The notes: a model not told the origin generated them from the letters alone. Numbered from the stretch's first letter, positions 22,764-35,885 are shown. The stretch is 64,000 bases of DNA from Ignelater luminosus (GCA_011009095.1 VTPC01000034.1:5629-69628); one strand, 5' to 3'. Numbers and translations are program-made.

Positions 22764-22954
22764 CAGAAGTGGGTAAACTTAGCTTCTGGGACCGAATTGG
22801 TCCGTATTAAGGCAAATTTATCAGCAGAAGGTAATTTTCAAGCAGAGATTTAACCAAGAAGCTTAATTTTGACATTTGAACTGTAGAATATATAAACGTG
22901 TTTTGTCGGTATCAGATCCAATTCTGCCTTGCAAGTTTAGTTTGCCCACGAGTG
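22764..22954 (+). mobile_element. hAT-like MITE family M1, copy 1
   Basis: Terminal inverted repeats: left CAGAAGTGGGTAAACTTAG, right end the complement of CACTCGTGGGCAAACTAAAC, with a further GGACCGAATTGG/GGCAGAATTGG match inward. The flanks TTCTAGAC and TCGTGAAC agree at only four of eight positions, so the target duplication is decayed. The interior GATTTAACCAA...GACATTTGAACTGT is shared with the copy at 25,656-25,831. Confidence 0.65.
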
Positions 22955-22959
22955 TCGTG

Positions 22960-24850
22960 AACGCTTGAAAAGAAATTAAACATTCAAACTAGCAGGTTCT
23001 ACATCAAATACAAAAAGAAGAAGAAACAACTGGCACACACTAAATTAAGGTGTTTACCGAAATGAATTCTTTATTTGATATAATCAGCTTTGCTTGCAGA
23101 TCTTTAGCAGCAATGGAGATAAAGCATCGTTTTGCCTCAAACGACTTTGACATCAAATGCCTACTTGAAATCAAATTTGTTTTATACGGTCCAAAGATTT
23201 TTTTGTGCACACAAAATTAAAATCATGGGTTTTTAATTACGCATTTCTTCTTTTGTCATGAAATCACGAAAGTGCCACATTATTGATTCCTTGAAAACCG
23301 CAAGAAATACAAAGTCAGTTAAGTAAGCAGTTTATATGAGCAAATGGTCTGCATTACTGAAAATATTGATGATAAAAGTTAAATAAAATCTCACACTAAA
23401 TTAGAAAAGAAAATTCCGTGACTATTAGTAGTTGTTTCATTTTAGAGCACTGACTGTCATTTAACCCAGATCTACATAAAAATCATGGAAATCCCCATCG
23501 TCCGAATTTCGTCTAGCTAAGGCAAAATTTCTTAACGAACCAAATATTGTTGAAACGTTATTTCTTTGTCAGGATGGAACCTTCCACTTTTGGCCTGGAA
23601 AACTTGCTAACTTTGCTCTATTCAGGGTAGTAAGAAGTTATTCTTCAAAAGCTTTCTGTCTGCGCCGAGGTCAACATGCAGAAAATGCGAAATAAAATCT
23701 AATTTCAGATACTAGTATTAGAAAAAAGGAAGAAAGATGGCAATGGATGATGAGAAACTGAGAAGTTTCTTTGGCGAAACATATCGAATACCTATGTACC
23801 TACTACATTGGGCATTATCATTATAAAACACTTCTAACGATAAACACTTTTTTAAAATTGTCAGAAAACAAAAGTGTTGATAACTTCCTGTAAGAGAAAG
23901 AAAGTGACGTAAATTCTGATTATCTACTATGTGGGCAACTCAGTGACAAATATGTTCCTGATAATCTTCACTATTTTAAGAGAACTGCATGATTTATAGT
24001 CAGCAGGATTTATTCAATTAAATAATGAGTGCCAAACAGTAGCTTTTAATTTAAAGCATCAATTTCTTTATCCTTTTATCCTTATAAATGTAGGTTCAAT
24101 TCAAGTGAGAGAACACAATAATTTTTGGTGTATACTGAATTATTGTTTTTGTAACTGAAAATCACGTAGTTCTCAGATATTTACTCCCTTTAATTAATAA
24201 CAATTATTCTTATGTTGTGTCATATTTCTTTTAAATTCATGTGAATCACAGCAAAACGAACCTATCGCGTTTTAAAAGCAAGCGCTAATTGCCAACTACA
24301 TTAACATCCTGGATATTATTATTCCCCTGATAAAGGTCAGTAAGAATGTGAAATCATCATCATCGTCTATGCGCAAGATGCATAGTAGTCTAAACGCATT
24401 CTTGCAGGTTTATTTTTTATTAAGCTCATTTCCTCTGCCTTAATAAATTATATCAAAACGTCGTTAATGCCTTAATTAAGGTCGAGTTTTCTCTTTTAAC
24501 GTCTCTTCCTTTTGCTGTCTATTAACTGCGCGCTGTATTTTATTTCATTATTTCTTAAAACGTCAATATACAACAATGATAAGAATGTTTAAATTGGATT
24601 TTCGCATTTAATCGGAATACAAGTTATGAAATGAAAGAAAAGAAAGATGTTTGAAAGGCTGGAGTGACATGATATTGCAAGTGGAGTCTCAGTCGATTTT
24701 ATAAAAAGCGAATTCCAAGTAATAATCAGCAATTTTTAAAATCAATCCAAATTAAACGAAGTAAACGACCATACAGTGTCGTATATACCAACTTCAAGTA
24801 CCATATAAACCTGGTAAGAATGAAAAGTATATTGTCTTAGAGAGCGATAC
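22960..24850. other. AT-rich intergenic/intronic sequence
   Basis: No gene or repeat identified by eye. 23,700-23,780 is purine-rich with a short open frame but no family motif. Confidence 0.4.
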
Positions 24851-24948
24851 TCGTTTGTCTGCTTAACAAATGACAATCGCAATGCGAATCAAAGAGTGCG
24901 CTGGCCACAGCCGCCCTTGTTTTTGCTACGATCCGGTGTGTGAAAACA

Positions 24949-25003
24949 ATGGCACATCGCCGGGACCGCATTCTGTCTTTGAAGAGCCGCTCTCGCACTA
25001 GAG
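24949..25003 (+). CDS. candidate first coding exon, Arg-rich
   Basis: Within a CpG-containing GC islet (24,860-25,070), AAAACAATGG gives a strong start context. The frame MAHRRDRILSLKSRSRTR leads to a plausible donor ACTAGAG|GTATGC, phase 1. It may be an alternative first exon for the plus-strand gene ending at 35.7 kb, though phases do not fit a direct join. The peptide is not recognised. Confidence 0.25.
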
Positions 25004-25009
25004 GTATGC

Positions 25010-25650
25010 TATGCTTGGCTTGCTGGAAACTACCGCTAAAAGCGTCGACGTTCGTCTTTATAACCCGTTAAACCTAAACTCACGTAATCTTCTCATGTTC
25101 GAGTACTTATTATTATTTTTGGTCGGTAATTAATTGGTGTTGTACTTGCATTGAATTGATTGAGTATCTCTTTTTATGGATATTGTTTAATATGAGTTAT
25201 TGTACGCAACGCGGATAAACAAAAATTTGCGAATTTAATAAGACCTATTTTGTAAATCATTTAAAAGTGTTTGACTGATAGTCCAAGTTTTTGTAAACGT
25301 ACACAAAATAAAAGGTGATGCACCTGTACTTCAGTCTTTACGTATACAAGAGGATGTTTAGAACTGCTGTCTAATTAATTAATTTATTGAGTGTTTAGTA
25401 ATGTAGTAGTCAAGCTTCCGTTTGTTTTAATTAAGTGTATTTCCTATGAGACAAAACTGAAATATATCAAAATGCCTATTAGATAAATTTGAACTAAAAG
25501 AAAGTTTTGTCTGCTTGGTGATGTACTTCTAAATTTTAATACTGAAAATATCTTTTGCATAATTGCCACTATTTATAGCAAATTTTCTTCTATTACCTAC
25601 GCCTATTTTGGTTACTACAAAGATTAGTCAAAGACATCCTAAGCATTGCC
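25010..25650. other. AT-rich, no feature
   Basis: Nothing recognised apart from a GC tail of the islet up to about 25,070. Confidence 0.4.
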
Positions 25651-25655
25651 TGTGT

Positions 25656-25831
25656 TAGGAGCGGGCAAAGTTGACCTTCGGGGCGGTATTGGACTATTGG
25701 TTGATATAAAGGCACATTTATGAGCAAAAACTGACTTTCAAACAAATAAGATTTAACCAAACAATCTAGTTTTGGCATTTGAACTGTGAAGTTTGTCGTT
25801 TTGGCCCGGAGGCTAAGTTTATCCACACTTG
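25656..25831 (+). mobile_element. hAT-like MITE family M1, copy 2
   Basis: The left end TAGGAGCGGGCAAAGTTGAC and right end (complement of CAAGTGTGGATAAACTTAGC) are imperfect inverted repeats that match copy 1. The interior shares AAGATTTAACCAAACAATCT and GGCATTTGAACTGTGAAG with it. Flanks GCCTGTGT and GATTATGT agree at five of eight positions, an eroded 8-bp duplication. Confidence 0.65.
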
Positions 25832-25839
25832 GATTATGT

Positions 25840-28800
25840 CAAGAATGAATAGTAAAATATAAAATTTCAAGCAGCTAACAGAAACTTTTAAAAAATTGTC
25901 TAAAAGATGGGCGCCAGATTTTCTTGACCTCACCGCAGTGTGAACCAGAGAATAACAGTTTTCTAATTACTGTACTGCGTGCTCGAATGTTTTAGTTCAA
26001 AGAGACGGGTAGAGGTTTACAACAAACGTATACAACAAAGCTACTCACACAGGTAGACACCTGTAGATACCCAACCACCCCTGGTATAATGAAATGTACA
26101 TACCTAATTAATTTTTAATTCTCAAATTGTGGAAGTAAACTCTTAGCAGTTGATACACCATCTTTCTCTCTAAAGTTTGCTGTATCAAGGCGGTGTGTCT
26201 GTGATGTGAATTTTCTTTATCGGACACTTTCCAGTTTTCATAAAGCAACTAACTTTGTTAGTCCTATTTAACGGAATACCTCAAAATACTCAGGTAGATC
26301 GCCTTGTATATCGAAGGCTCTGATAGTGACACCGTGACTTTTTTGTCATTCACCACATGAGCATCTTGAAGTTTGGGGTGTTTTTTGACTCACCAGTCTA
26401 AATCCACTGAGTTCTGTTTGAATGCCGTCACTGCGTGAAAGATACAATCCAAGACCGCATATTACCAGCCGCAATTGGCTGAAACAGCAGTTTTGACGTT
26501 TTGAGTTACCTGTAGAAATGTACCACATTCTTGTCAGCGATGCTGGGGTATGATACAACCCCCGGCGTCTTTATTGCATAAAGATCCAAGCCAACCCAAA
26601 ATTTGCTAAAGCCACCCCTATTAAGTTGGTCTAGCTACGAGCCTGTATGTTCCGAATAAGGAAATGGGAAAGATGGCTAAAATGCTTAGCGAGAATAGAT
26701 ATCCTAACACTACAGCTAATCTAATGTCCAAACTCCAGATGCCAAAAGAAATAGAAATGATAGAGTTCTGACCCGACAAATCTTGGAACAAAATTCGTCA
26801 AAGCAAAGTAAGGATAATAAGCTTCTGGTTAAAGGTTGTTTATAACGATCCCGCGACTTTCGTGATGCTTGGGGTGCTACAATTCAGGGGACGCAATGCG
26901 CAAACATCTAAAAATTGGAAATGTTCAGCTGCAGCCTGCAAAATCAGTAAACGCCCTCTTTTCTAATTTATTGTTTGCATAGAAGTCACTTTATATTATG
27001 TCGAGACCGATCAATCAGGATCAAAATTTTTAGTTTTTATTGCAATTTTTTGCCTGCTCGACTGCAGTCTTGTCCCAATAATATGTTCTATGAAGAAAAG
27101 AGAAAGCCAATACGTTGCATCATTACAACTACTAAATGGTACACTTTTCGTGACAGGCATAATATAACCTTGCAGAAGAGGAGGGTGCGCAATAATACTA
27201 AAGTTACAGAACTGGGATGAGCTAGGTGCTAATTGATCACAACGGTGATACCTTAATCTGATTCGTGGAGGTAATCATATATGTTGATGTGATAGTCACT
27301 CAAACAAGAGGTGTTTCGAACTGCGATTTCAAATACTTTGAGTCTTAGCATAAGTACGAGTTAGTATTTTCGAGTTAAATCTTAAGAACATGCTTGAATA
27401 GAGCCGAAGTTCGAGCATGCCGAATACGGGCAAAAATATAAATATAGAAACGACGGGATGATGGAAGTGTGAAAACTCTTAAAAGAAATAAAACTGACGG
27501 CACTAACCTTTAGGAATCAGTCAGTTTTTTAAATTAATCTCGGGAATTTTTGGGAATCGAGAAAAGATAGTCGCGAGTCCTGGGAACGAAAAGATGGCCA
27601 AGATTTAGAAACCCTAGCTGCAACTGAACGATAAGACAGCTGTTATCACACGTAAATGCTAATACAGCGCCAAGAACTAGCTAACTAGTTCAGCCACCAA
27701 CAGAGGAGAAAACTTCTATTACTTGCGCAAAAACCTACTACACGACCTGCGCAATAGCCCATTACGTATCTAGTAACAAAGAATTTTCAGGGTGTGATTG
27801 TGGTTAGCTAGCTTCCTACACGTCGCCAGTAATGCCTAATGCTATTAATGATAAAACAGTCGACAATGACCGATAAAATACTAAAAGCTGTATCATAAAT
27901 GGAACAATCGCTTCTGTTAACAAAATGAAATCATAGGAATTCAATGGCAGAAACGGTGCCCAGTGTTTACACTACCAATCTAATATAAGTGCGCAGGTAA
28001 GGAACACAGATAGAAAATGAACGAAAGAGATACCGTATACGGTGTACATTAAGTAACAAAAGTTGCACCCACCCTTTTGAAGGATTTGCCAGTGCGCATC
28101 GAGGGTTCATCCGCAACCTTACGTTCGGCGAGCTGTACAAAATTCCTATGTTAATTATCAACAGGATCAAGAATATTCTTCGTATTTATACAGCATAGAA
28201 GCACATTCTGCACGCTCTGAGATTAAATATCTATTGCCCAAATTAACTGTCTTTTGGGAATTCCTACAAAATGTTTTTTTTACAATTCTAAAGGCACACA
28301 ATCTTTCACAATACGATAAAAAAATGACAACCATATGAAATATAAAAGTGTTTAAGAGTTGAGGTTCAAGATTATTTTTTTGACTTCTGCATGCTTGTTA
28401 TTCGTGTCTGTACCATGTTCATAACCACGTCTTTTTCTTAGTGGTACGTCTAGCCTTCAATCTTCATTGAGCCAAGTATCTGCCAAACTTCTCACCTTTA
28501 CTTAAAGAAGCAACACTTCCAGTTTATTGACATACATTGTCGAAAAGAATATTGTAGTGTCTTTCTATTGAGATGACTGTAACAGTTTTTTTTAAAGCTT
28601 CGTTTCATGCGTTTTAAAAGACTTTTCTCATATTTTGTGAAATAATCTTTTTCTTCACGAGGTATCACATCTTTTGGTTGCCAAGCCGCAGTTTGTTTCT
28701 TGAATTGCCCTTAAACCATTCTTTAGATCTTTCTTCTGAGAACCATACTATGTCAGTACATTGATTTATAAAGAGTAGATTAATTCTACAGGTTGACATT

Positions 28801-29150
28801 AGTGAGTTTTAGACATAAAGAATCTTAAGAAGAATACTTGAGATGTAGACAATTACTAGTTAAAAAAAATTTGGAGAAGAAAGTTTCGAATTTTTATGTC
28901 ATTTTCTTTTAATATCTCCAGATTTTATATTTAGATAGTCTTAACTGAGCAAGCGGGCAAAATGCTAAGTTAACAAGATCAAATCAGCGTATCAGTTTTA
29001 CTAAAATGGCAAATGGTAAATATCTTACGTGTGTGAACACCTTCTTTGCTGTTCTTTTCTATCTTTGCTCGTTCCTGAGATATTTCACTTAAAAAAATAA
29101 GATAATTTTGTTTTTAGCAAATATCTAGTAAGCCGTGAACTTTTTTGAAA
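25840..29150. other. decayed intergenic/intronic sequence
   Basis: Somewhat less AT-rich between 25,900 and 28,170, suggesting old repeat material. Minus ORFs at 26,346-26,558 and 27,967-28,170 and a plus ORF at 26,975-27,220 show no family motifs. 27,540-27,620 contains repeated GGGAAT/GGGAAC words. No element boundary could be drawn. Confidence 0.35.
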
Positions 29151-29157
29151 CAACAAA

Positions 29158-29275
29158 AACATAAGTAAACTGATCTCTAAAATAGCCAAATCTTTTCTAA
29201 TTTAACCGACTTCGTATCTCTTACAATTTCCGAGATCCCAATAGTGAGCATCGAAATGTGGACACACTGTATAGC
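29158..29275. mobile_element. TA-MITE copy 2, truncated to the right half
   Basis: Matches the central loop and right arm of the 14,942-15,137 element: GTAAACTGATCTCTAAAATA, then TTTAACCGACTTCGTATCTC, ending GTGGACACACTGTAT. The left arm is absent. Identity to copy 1 is high (a few substitutions), so the two are close relatives. The long minus ORF 29,202-29,636 partly reads through this arm. Confidence 0.85.
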
Positions 29276-29636
29276 TGCGCTGTGATTTCAGCAGTTGATT
29301 GCTAAAGGTAGTTTTTGTACCACCAGTTTTATCAAGCATCAAGAATAAGGCAAGCTTTTGAATGAACATCAAGAAATGTTTTCGATCAATGAAGTTCAAT
29401 TCTATGAAATTAAGTTTTGTCATTAAACAAGATGATTTTATATATGAATTGATTAGAATCTGATCTAATGTGTCTAATCTGATAGTCAATCGATGAATCC
29501 ATGAAAACTTTACTTTTCTTTGCAATATGAGTTTTTCCGTTAGAATCTTTAATGATTTAGAAAATGATTTAGTAGCTCCTATAGCTTCTTCATTGTTCTC
29601 TATACAACTGTGTTTTGAATTCCAGACTAATGCCAT
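29276..29636 (-). other. unrecognised ORF upstream of the truncated MITE
   Basis: The minus frame is open for 144 codons; about the last 25 come from the MITE arm. The remainder (from MALVWNSKHSCIENN at 29,636 to about 29,280) is Lys/Leu/Ile-rich and could be an eroded transposase, but no motif of a named family is visible. No splice sites or promoter seen. Confidence 0.2.
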
Positions 29637-29639
29637 TTA

Positions 29640-32600
29640 GATTGTTTAATTTAAATATCAACGCTAAACAAAAGTAGCTCTCTAGGACAGGTGTAGGAGT
29701 AGAGCTTGAGAATGCCAAATACCTAAGAAGTTGCTTTCACTGATAGTTTGAATCTGGTTACCGTGTCGAACCAGGCCCTTCGTATTGAAAAGAAACAAAA
29801 AATTAACTTTTAATATAGAAGATTAAATTTATGAAAACACTTTCTTCTTAGTTTTGTCTTTCAGCAGCCCCTCTGTAACCTATCTAAAGCTTTTCTACAT
29901 TTTGATAGAAATTTTTAAAAGATCTAAGTAACAGTAATGTCCAGAAAAGCTAGTAGCTGCTGTTTTGGTGGAGGTAAGCCTAATTATCAGCTACTAATAC
30001 CTATAGAACAGATCAGAGAGTGATCTTTGGGTTTAGTCAAATGACTTGAGTTGCACTATGATTTAATGTCACTACTTCATTTCTAATATCTTTTTTAGAT
30101 CCAAATACTCGACAATCTTGTCAATCGAGATTTTTGTGTTTTAGGATTTTGGGTGGCCGTAACAGTAATAAAGACCACCATCTAACAAATCGCTTCTGAG
30201 AGTTTGCTAAACAAATCTATTCAGAGCTTTTTCCCAAAATCTCTTGTATTTTGCATTGCAGAAAAGTTTAGTGACATTCAATAAAATAATACTTGGGAGA
30301 ATCTGAACCAATAACTTTAATCTAGAATGTTTAGAAATAAATCAGAACTGGCTAATTTGCAGAATCTACATGCTAGTGATGTATATATATATATATATAA
30401 ATTTTCACTGGAATTAAAATGATGAAGAAACACGAAGCCCATATTTGAAATATTATTCTACACCCGTCGAAGACCAATCTTCAAAATATTCAAAATCTTT
30501 ACTTTCTTTCTCTGCAAAGTAGCCAAGAACAATTATTTCAAAGAAGCATTAGATCTTATTCAATTTTCCACAGGCGGAATATGCTTTTTCATACCTTACG
30601 TGACCGAAAGTTATTTTAGCTTGCTGAAAAATTGCCTATTGCATTGTTGAAATAATTGTCCAATAAAATCATTTGTGATAGATAAAAGACAATGTAAAGA
30701 GCAACTTTTACAACAATAACTAGAAATTTGTAATTTATTTCCAAAATGATTTGAAAACTATTATATCAAACAGTGATATGTAGGTATAAAGGGCGTCACT
30801 GGTACTTTACAGGTTATTTTATGCCCTCTTGCTTGGTTGTCTGTTGTTATAATTAAGTAAACCCGCATATCCATCACAAAGGCTAAATCTTCTATATAGC
30901 ACGAAAATATTCTATAAGACGAACAAGAAATTTGTTATACAACTAACCTTTGTTTTAGCTCATGCATATTTCAACTCTGTCGAAGCAAGTGAAGCACATT
31001 TATGGACCTTTTGGGAAGACTCTTCTCCTAATTAGATGAGATAAGATTTGGCCTTCAGCTAATTAGTTCTAAACCGATGCTTGTTCATCCATTGAATTAT
31101 TGGAAAACAGAAACGTATGCAATTTAAAATCTTCTTTATAATGCTGTCTCAGATTCACTTCTAGACTGTGAATAAGACATATTAAAATAGGAGATCTTTG
31201 TTGAGCACTAAAACAATTCGTCTAAGTGAAAGTGCAGAACATCCACTACCTATTAGTGCAAAACGCTGATCACACAGTTTTATTAGATTTTAAAAATCAG
31301 TAAGACCAAATAAATATTTCAAATGCATTTGCACTCAGTGAAGTGATGATTTGGCCAAGGAACAACATTATCATCCCACAAATTCAAAAAATGTGGAGAG
31401 ATATTTAGTTGGTTTTTCTTTGCTTTAATACAATGAACTAAAAAAGAAAAGGGTCAGCTGATAAAAAATAACTTACTAATTTTTTCGTTTTTGGGAATAC
31501 TTGAAAGGTGCAGTATTTCACTGTCATCCACATCATCGGCGACTTACAAATTGCATTCCATCAAACTATGAAAGATACTTAATTCTTAAGAGATTTTAGT
31601 TGATCGATTTGTTTATATTTTAACGTCAGTTAAGTTCAATTAGCAGAGCCCAACTGGAAATTCCTGGCATCCTCCCTGCTCACTCCGCCTCTGGCAGAAG
31701 TTTGCTGTTTGCTGTTGTTTTTCAAATAACTATTTTGCTAATTATTACTTACATCTCAATGAAACTTTTAATGCATTAAGAAATATTAATTCTAATAATA
31801 ATCTTTACTGTATCATCAAAGGATTATTAATGGAAAAAGAAATGAAAACGGAAACTCAAATGGTCTACATGGTGCAATAACAATAATTACTAAAAATCTT
31901 ATTTTGTTTTGTTGAGCAATGCTAGTAGATATGCTCCAAATTTAAAAAATTGAGAACATTTATAATTAGTATGATTTAGCTTAAGAAACATTTCGTTGCT
32001 GTTTTTGTTTTTGTAAATTGAGTAACTTTTCAGTCTATAATAATTGTGGTCGGTTGAATAAGAATTACAATTTTCAAAATTCCTCGATATATTTGTTTTT
32101 TGTGAGCGTTGCGCCCTCTCTTACAGAATGGCGAAAGAATAGAAACGTTAAACTTAGCACAGCAAAATAGTCTGTATTGTACTGAGTAGATGGCGGTAAC
32201 GTAAAAGTGCAGTTGATATTTAAAGTTTAATGGCGGTAATTGATTAAAATTATAGCAATTTGTATGTTTAATTATATATTTATGCTATCGGTAAGCTATT
32301 ACATCATGGTTAAGTGTTGAGAAATTTAGATATGTCAATCAAAAAGTCATTGACTGTTTTGTTTATGTTATTATATTATTAAATTGTTATTACCTAATTT
32401 ATTAACTCTCTAATATCAGTTATCAATTACACTATCTAATTTTTCCCACTTCTTTAATTGTTTATGCTATTATTAAAACGTAATTGGTTTATTGTTATGA
32501 AAATTGCTGAATCAACTTATTTATATTTAAAACACAAATAATTTCTTTTCTTTTTAGTTCTGTCTATATTTTAATATATTCCGATATACATAACGGTAGT

Positions 32601-35455
32601 AATTCATTTTTCTTTTCAAATTTAAAATATATGAAGCTCAATCAGAATGTAATATGTATGCAATAAACTAGTATAACTATAGCTTTAGGATATTTTGTAC
32701 TGACACTTTCGCCATTAGAAAGTTACCATATAATTTATTTTTGATAAACGATTTCAAATAGAGTATGCGGTAAAACGGGAACACTACGGGACACAGAAGA
32801 AAAAGAAGAAAAAATGAGAAACATGATTTATTACGACAGAATGTGGAATAAACCTGTAATAAATGATTGTTACGGTTTATTATTGAACCGAATTGTTAAT
32901 TTTATTGCTTTATTGGAATAAAGGGTATATTGGAAAATAGAAATAATTTTTCGTTTTTCATTTTCTTTATTGGGAAATTACTCAATAAATACCTTAAATG
33001 AACTAAAATAAAATTACAAAACTAAAATCAGTCTGAATAGTCTATATACTAAGTGGCAACAAGGCTGAATTCAAAACTAATTAATTCAACTCTTCTTTTC
33101 TTTTGTCTTAATTTAAATATTATAAAATATTCATAAGTGCTCTGTTTTATTTTTTCTCTATAAATTATTCAATGAGAAGGTGGAAAGTAAATTCAATAAG
33201 ATTCTTAAACACACTAATGATCCTTAATTTCGTTTGACTTTTGCTTTCCATATTATTTATTGTACATTTCCTGATTTAGTTAGTATTATTATTATTTAAT
33301 TAAAAAAACCAGGTGGTTGTATATTTCATTTTAAAGGTATGATCTGGAATACCTTGAAGTAAAGTCGAATAACAGTGAAAGTAAACAAATAATTCTAATG
33401 TCAACAGCATTGCGGATACAAACTGTATTATAGTAGATGATTGCATAATAATTAATTTTGTTACATTGTTTATTTTACTTTATTTAATCTTATCTTACCA
33501 AAGTCTTGCCCTTTTGAACTAGAAATTGTTTCGCTTGAAACTTACCTATATTTTGAGTTTTTTTTGTCTTTATTCGTCTTAAATTAAAGTCATTCATTGT
33601 GCATGGTTAGTGACTATTATTAACTAACTCCTGCACATTTGTTATTTTTTGTGCAGTAAACATTAATGAATATGTTTAAAAATGTTTAAATTATACATAG
33701 AACCTACAATTTTGTGTATTTGACTACAATCAGATGAAAGTCAGTTTTAGTTTTGTTTATTATTAAACGTCTGGAAGAGATATAATTGGATCTCTACGTT
33801 TCAGAAATATGAATGTACTTTAAGAGAATTCTAAACTTGGTTGCGTCAAAAGAAAAAAATTCAAATGCCTCATTAAGATAAAGATTTTAATTATAAGGAG
33901 TTTTTAATTAGTATCTTTTTTACTCGCTTAAGATTATCTAAAAAACGATTTATATGGGCTCTTTAAGGTTTGATGTTATGTGTTATCTTCGATGTTGGAA
34001 AATTATACATTCAAGGATTCGGATAGCTGCACTTGACACAATTTGTGTCACCCTGGTAAGTACATCTTTAGAGTAGAGATAACATCTTTTTATCCCTTTG
34101 ACAAATTCCCGATTATCTTTGTGTATTATTCATTGTTTATATCGTACCATATGCACGAGCCTTTTTATACTCTCATGTTCCACGATGACGGCCATTGTGT
34201 TAGATAGATAGGGTGTCGTTTAAGACAAATACTTTCTCCAACAAGGAAATGCAATATTCTGGAATAATTAGTTGTTCATGGTAAAATGCGCAAAGGAAAC
34301 TAACAATAATTATTTTAATTGACCTCTTACATTTTGACCCTTCTGTGTTCCAATTTCTACAAAAGAAAGTCATACTGGATCTTTGGGTAAGTCAAACAAT
34401 AAATTTTGAAATACATACACCTAATCAATCATGTGATTTTGTTTTTGTATTTTTTATTCTGTTCTCATATACCTACTCAAATTTTCTATTTTCCAACAGT
34501 AACTTAGGTAGATGCAAAAGTTTCCGCATTGAATTCTCGATGCTCCAAGTACACTCTTGTTTAGCAGATAACTTAAACAGAATACCCAGAAACTGATTGC
34601 ACTTAAAACTCCCGAAAGTCTAAATACAATATTCTGATTGGTTTCAATGCTCTAGAATTAATTTTGTAAATTTTATAATTTAGAAGTCTTTGCCGAAAAT
34701 AGAACTTGGACCACTTAGCTAGAAAAGTCAACCATTCTACTTACCTAAGCAACACCACAATAATTCGTCTAACATTATGATCATTTAAATGTTACTTCTT
34801 TAAAGTTTCTATTTTAATTAATTTACTAAGAAAAAAGTAATTAGCTTTATTCAGTTACATTTTAATAATCTCTAAAATATCTTATACCTACCTGCCGAAA
34901 CGAAGGCACAGACTTATCTTGGTGAAATTTCTCCTATGCAGCTAAAATGTATTAGTTTTTGTGACATATGGGCATTTGGTCTAACTTTCCATCTTGCTTT
35001 TATTATTTTATCTCTCTAATTAATGCCATTCCATCTAATCTAGTTTTTCATTTAATTATCAACTTATTTTTGTCTAATATACTTTCTTTAGTTTTGAAGA
35101 TAGTTGGTTTTGAATATTTGTTTTCCCCAATAACAAAAGTGTAAAGACGAGGTTTGTGCTAGATTAGTTGCTCTTAAACAATTTCTTTTAATGATAAAAC
35201 ATGTCAGCAATTCTCTTATCAATTCATATACTGAAATTGAGGAATTAATGATATTAGATGGAATGGGAATGTACAATATGCAACATATTCCTACCTTCTG
35301 GTACATGATAAAGAGTTGTATGGCATAATTACCCTGCTTACGGCATTTTCCAAATTTGTGTGTGCAACTATAGATGTCAGTAGATAGGCAAAATAATGCT
35401 AATTTGAGGCGGTGATCAATAAATACTACAATAAATAAATCAATATCTGGATTTA
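29640..35455. other. AT-rich intergenic/intronic sequence
   Basis: A (TA)n microsatellite lies at 30,382-30,399. A GC-richer patch at 31,645-31,720 and YY1-like words at 32,111-32,237 are reported as findings. 34,480-34,500 has a good acceptor-like TTTTCTATTTTCCAACAG but no exon with a donor follows. Otherwise AT-rich without protein-like ORFs. Confidence 0.4.
30382..30399. repeat. (TA)9 microsatellite
   Basis: An uninterrupted TA dinucleotide run within AT-rich sequence. Confidence 0.9.
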
Positions 35456-35458
35456 CAG

Positions 35459-35675
35459 TACGTTCTTGATGACGTTCACAGTTGCACACCAAAAGTTAAT
35501 TAAATTGGTAGAAGTAATTCCAGGAAGGTCCATAGCACAAGTCAATTCAGTAATGAATCTAACGGACGAATTTGAAATAGTTTCAAGGATGACGCAGGGA
35601 AACAATTTAGCTGAATCTGTATTTACACCCACTGGGGGCGCAGTGATTCGGAGGGCGCAGGACGCGAGCAAATAA
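35459..35675 (+). CDS. candidate terminal coding exon (unrecognised protein)
   Basis: An acceptor (CTGGATTTACAG) is followed by one open frame of 72 codons with a clear rise in GC. The sequence (TFLMTFTVAHQKLIKLVEVI..., ending ...RRAQDASK) has varied, non-repetitive composition typical of real protein. The stop TAA at 35,673 overlaps one AATAAA (35,671) and a second AATAAA follows at 35,684, giving a very short 3' UTR. The exon starts in phase 2, like the end of the candidate exon at 20,864-20,953. No domain is recognised and there is no membrane segment. It could be a decayed pseudogene exon, but frame, splice site and poly(A) signals agree. Confidence 0.5.
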
Positions 35676-35689
35676 ACATTGAAAATAAA
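35671..35689 (+). terminator. tandem poly(A) signals AATAAA
   Basis: AATAAA at 35,671-35,676 (overlapping the stop codon) and 35,684-35,689, followed by AT-rich sequence. Consistent with 3'-end formation for the exon just upstream. Confidence 0.45.
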
Positions 35690-35885
35690 TTAATTAAAGA
35701 AAGTAGAGTAGTTGTGATGTGATGTGATCAGGAAAGGATTCCATAACCAAATTTCTATTGAGAAATGTCTTAAATGTCAAATTGCTGTGATCAGCAGCAA
35801 ATCACTTCATATCCTGAGATGTTATTAGTTATGTGCTGTGAATAAACCAAAAAGCCACAACGTTGCCGAATTACACCGACTACAC

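Noticed and set aside
23440-24000. Decayed hAT transposase.
   Set aside because: Reading both strands gave no hAT signature (no CESGFS-like or DGAAAM-like motif).
34501-34596. Exon after the strong acceptor TTTTCTATTTTCCAACAG at about 34,500.
   Set aside because: The only open frame stops within 31 codons without a donor or poly(A) signal.
15905-35675. A single gene model joining the exons at 16,005, 20,864, 24,949 and 35,459.
   Set aside because: The phases do not all fit: 16,005 and 24,949 both end in phase 1, and including 24,949 breaks the frame. Pairs were therefore reported separately.
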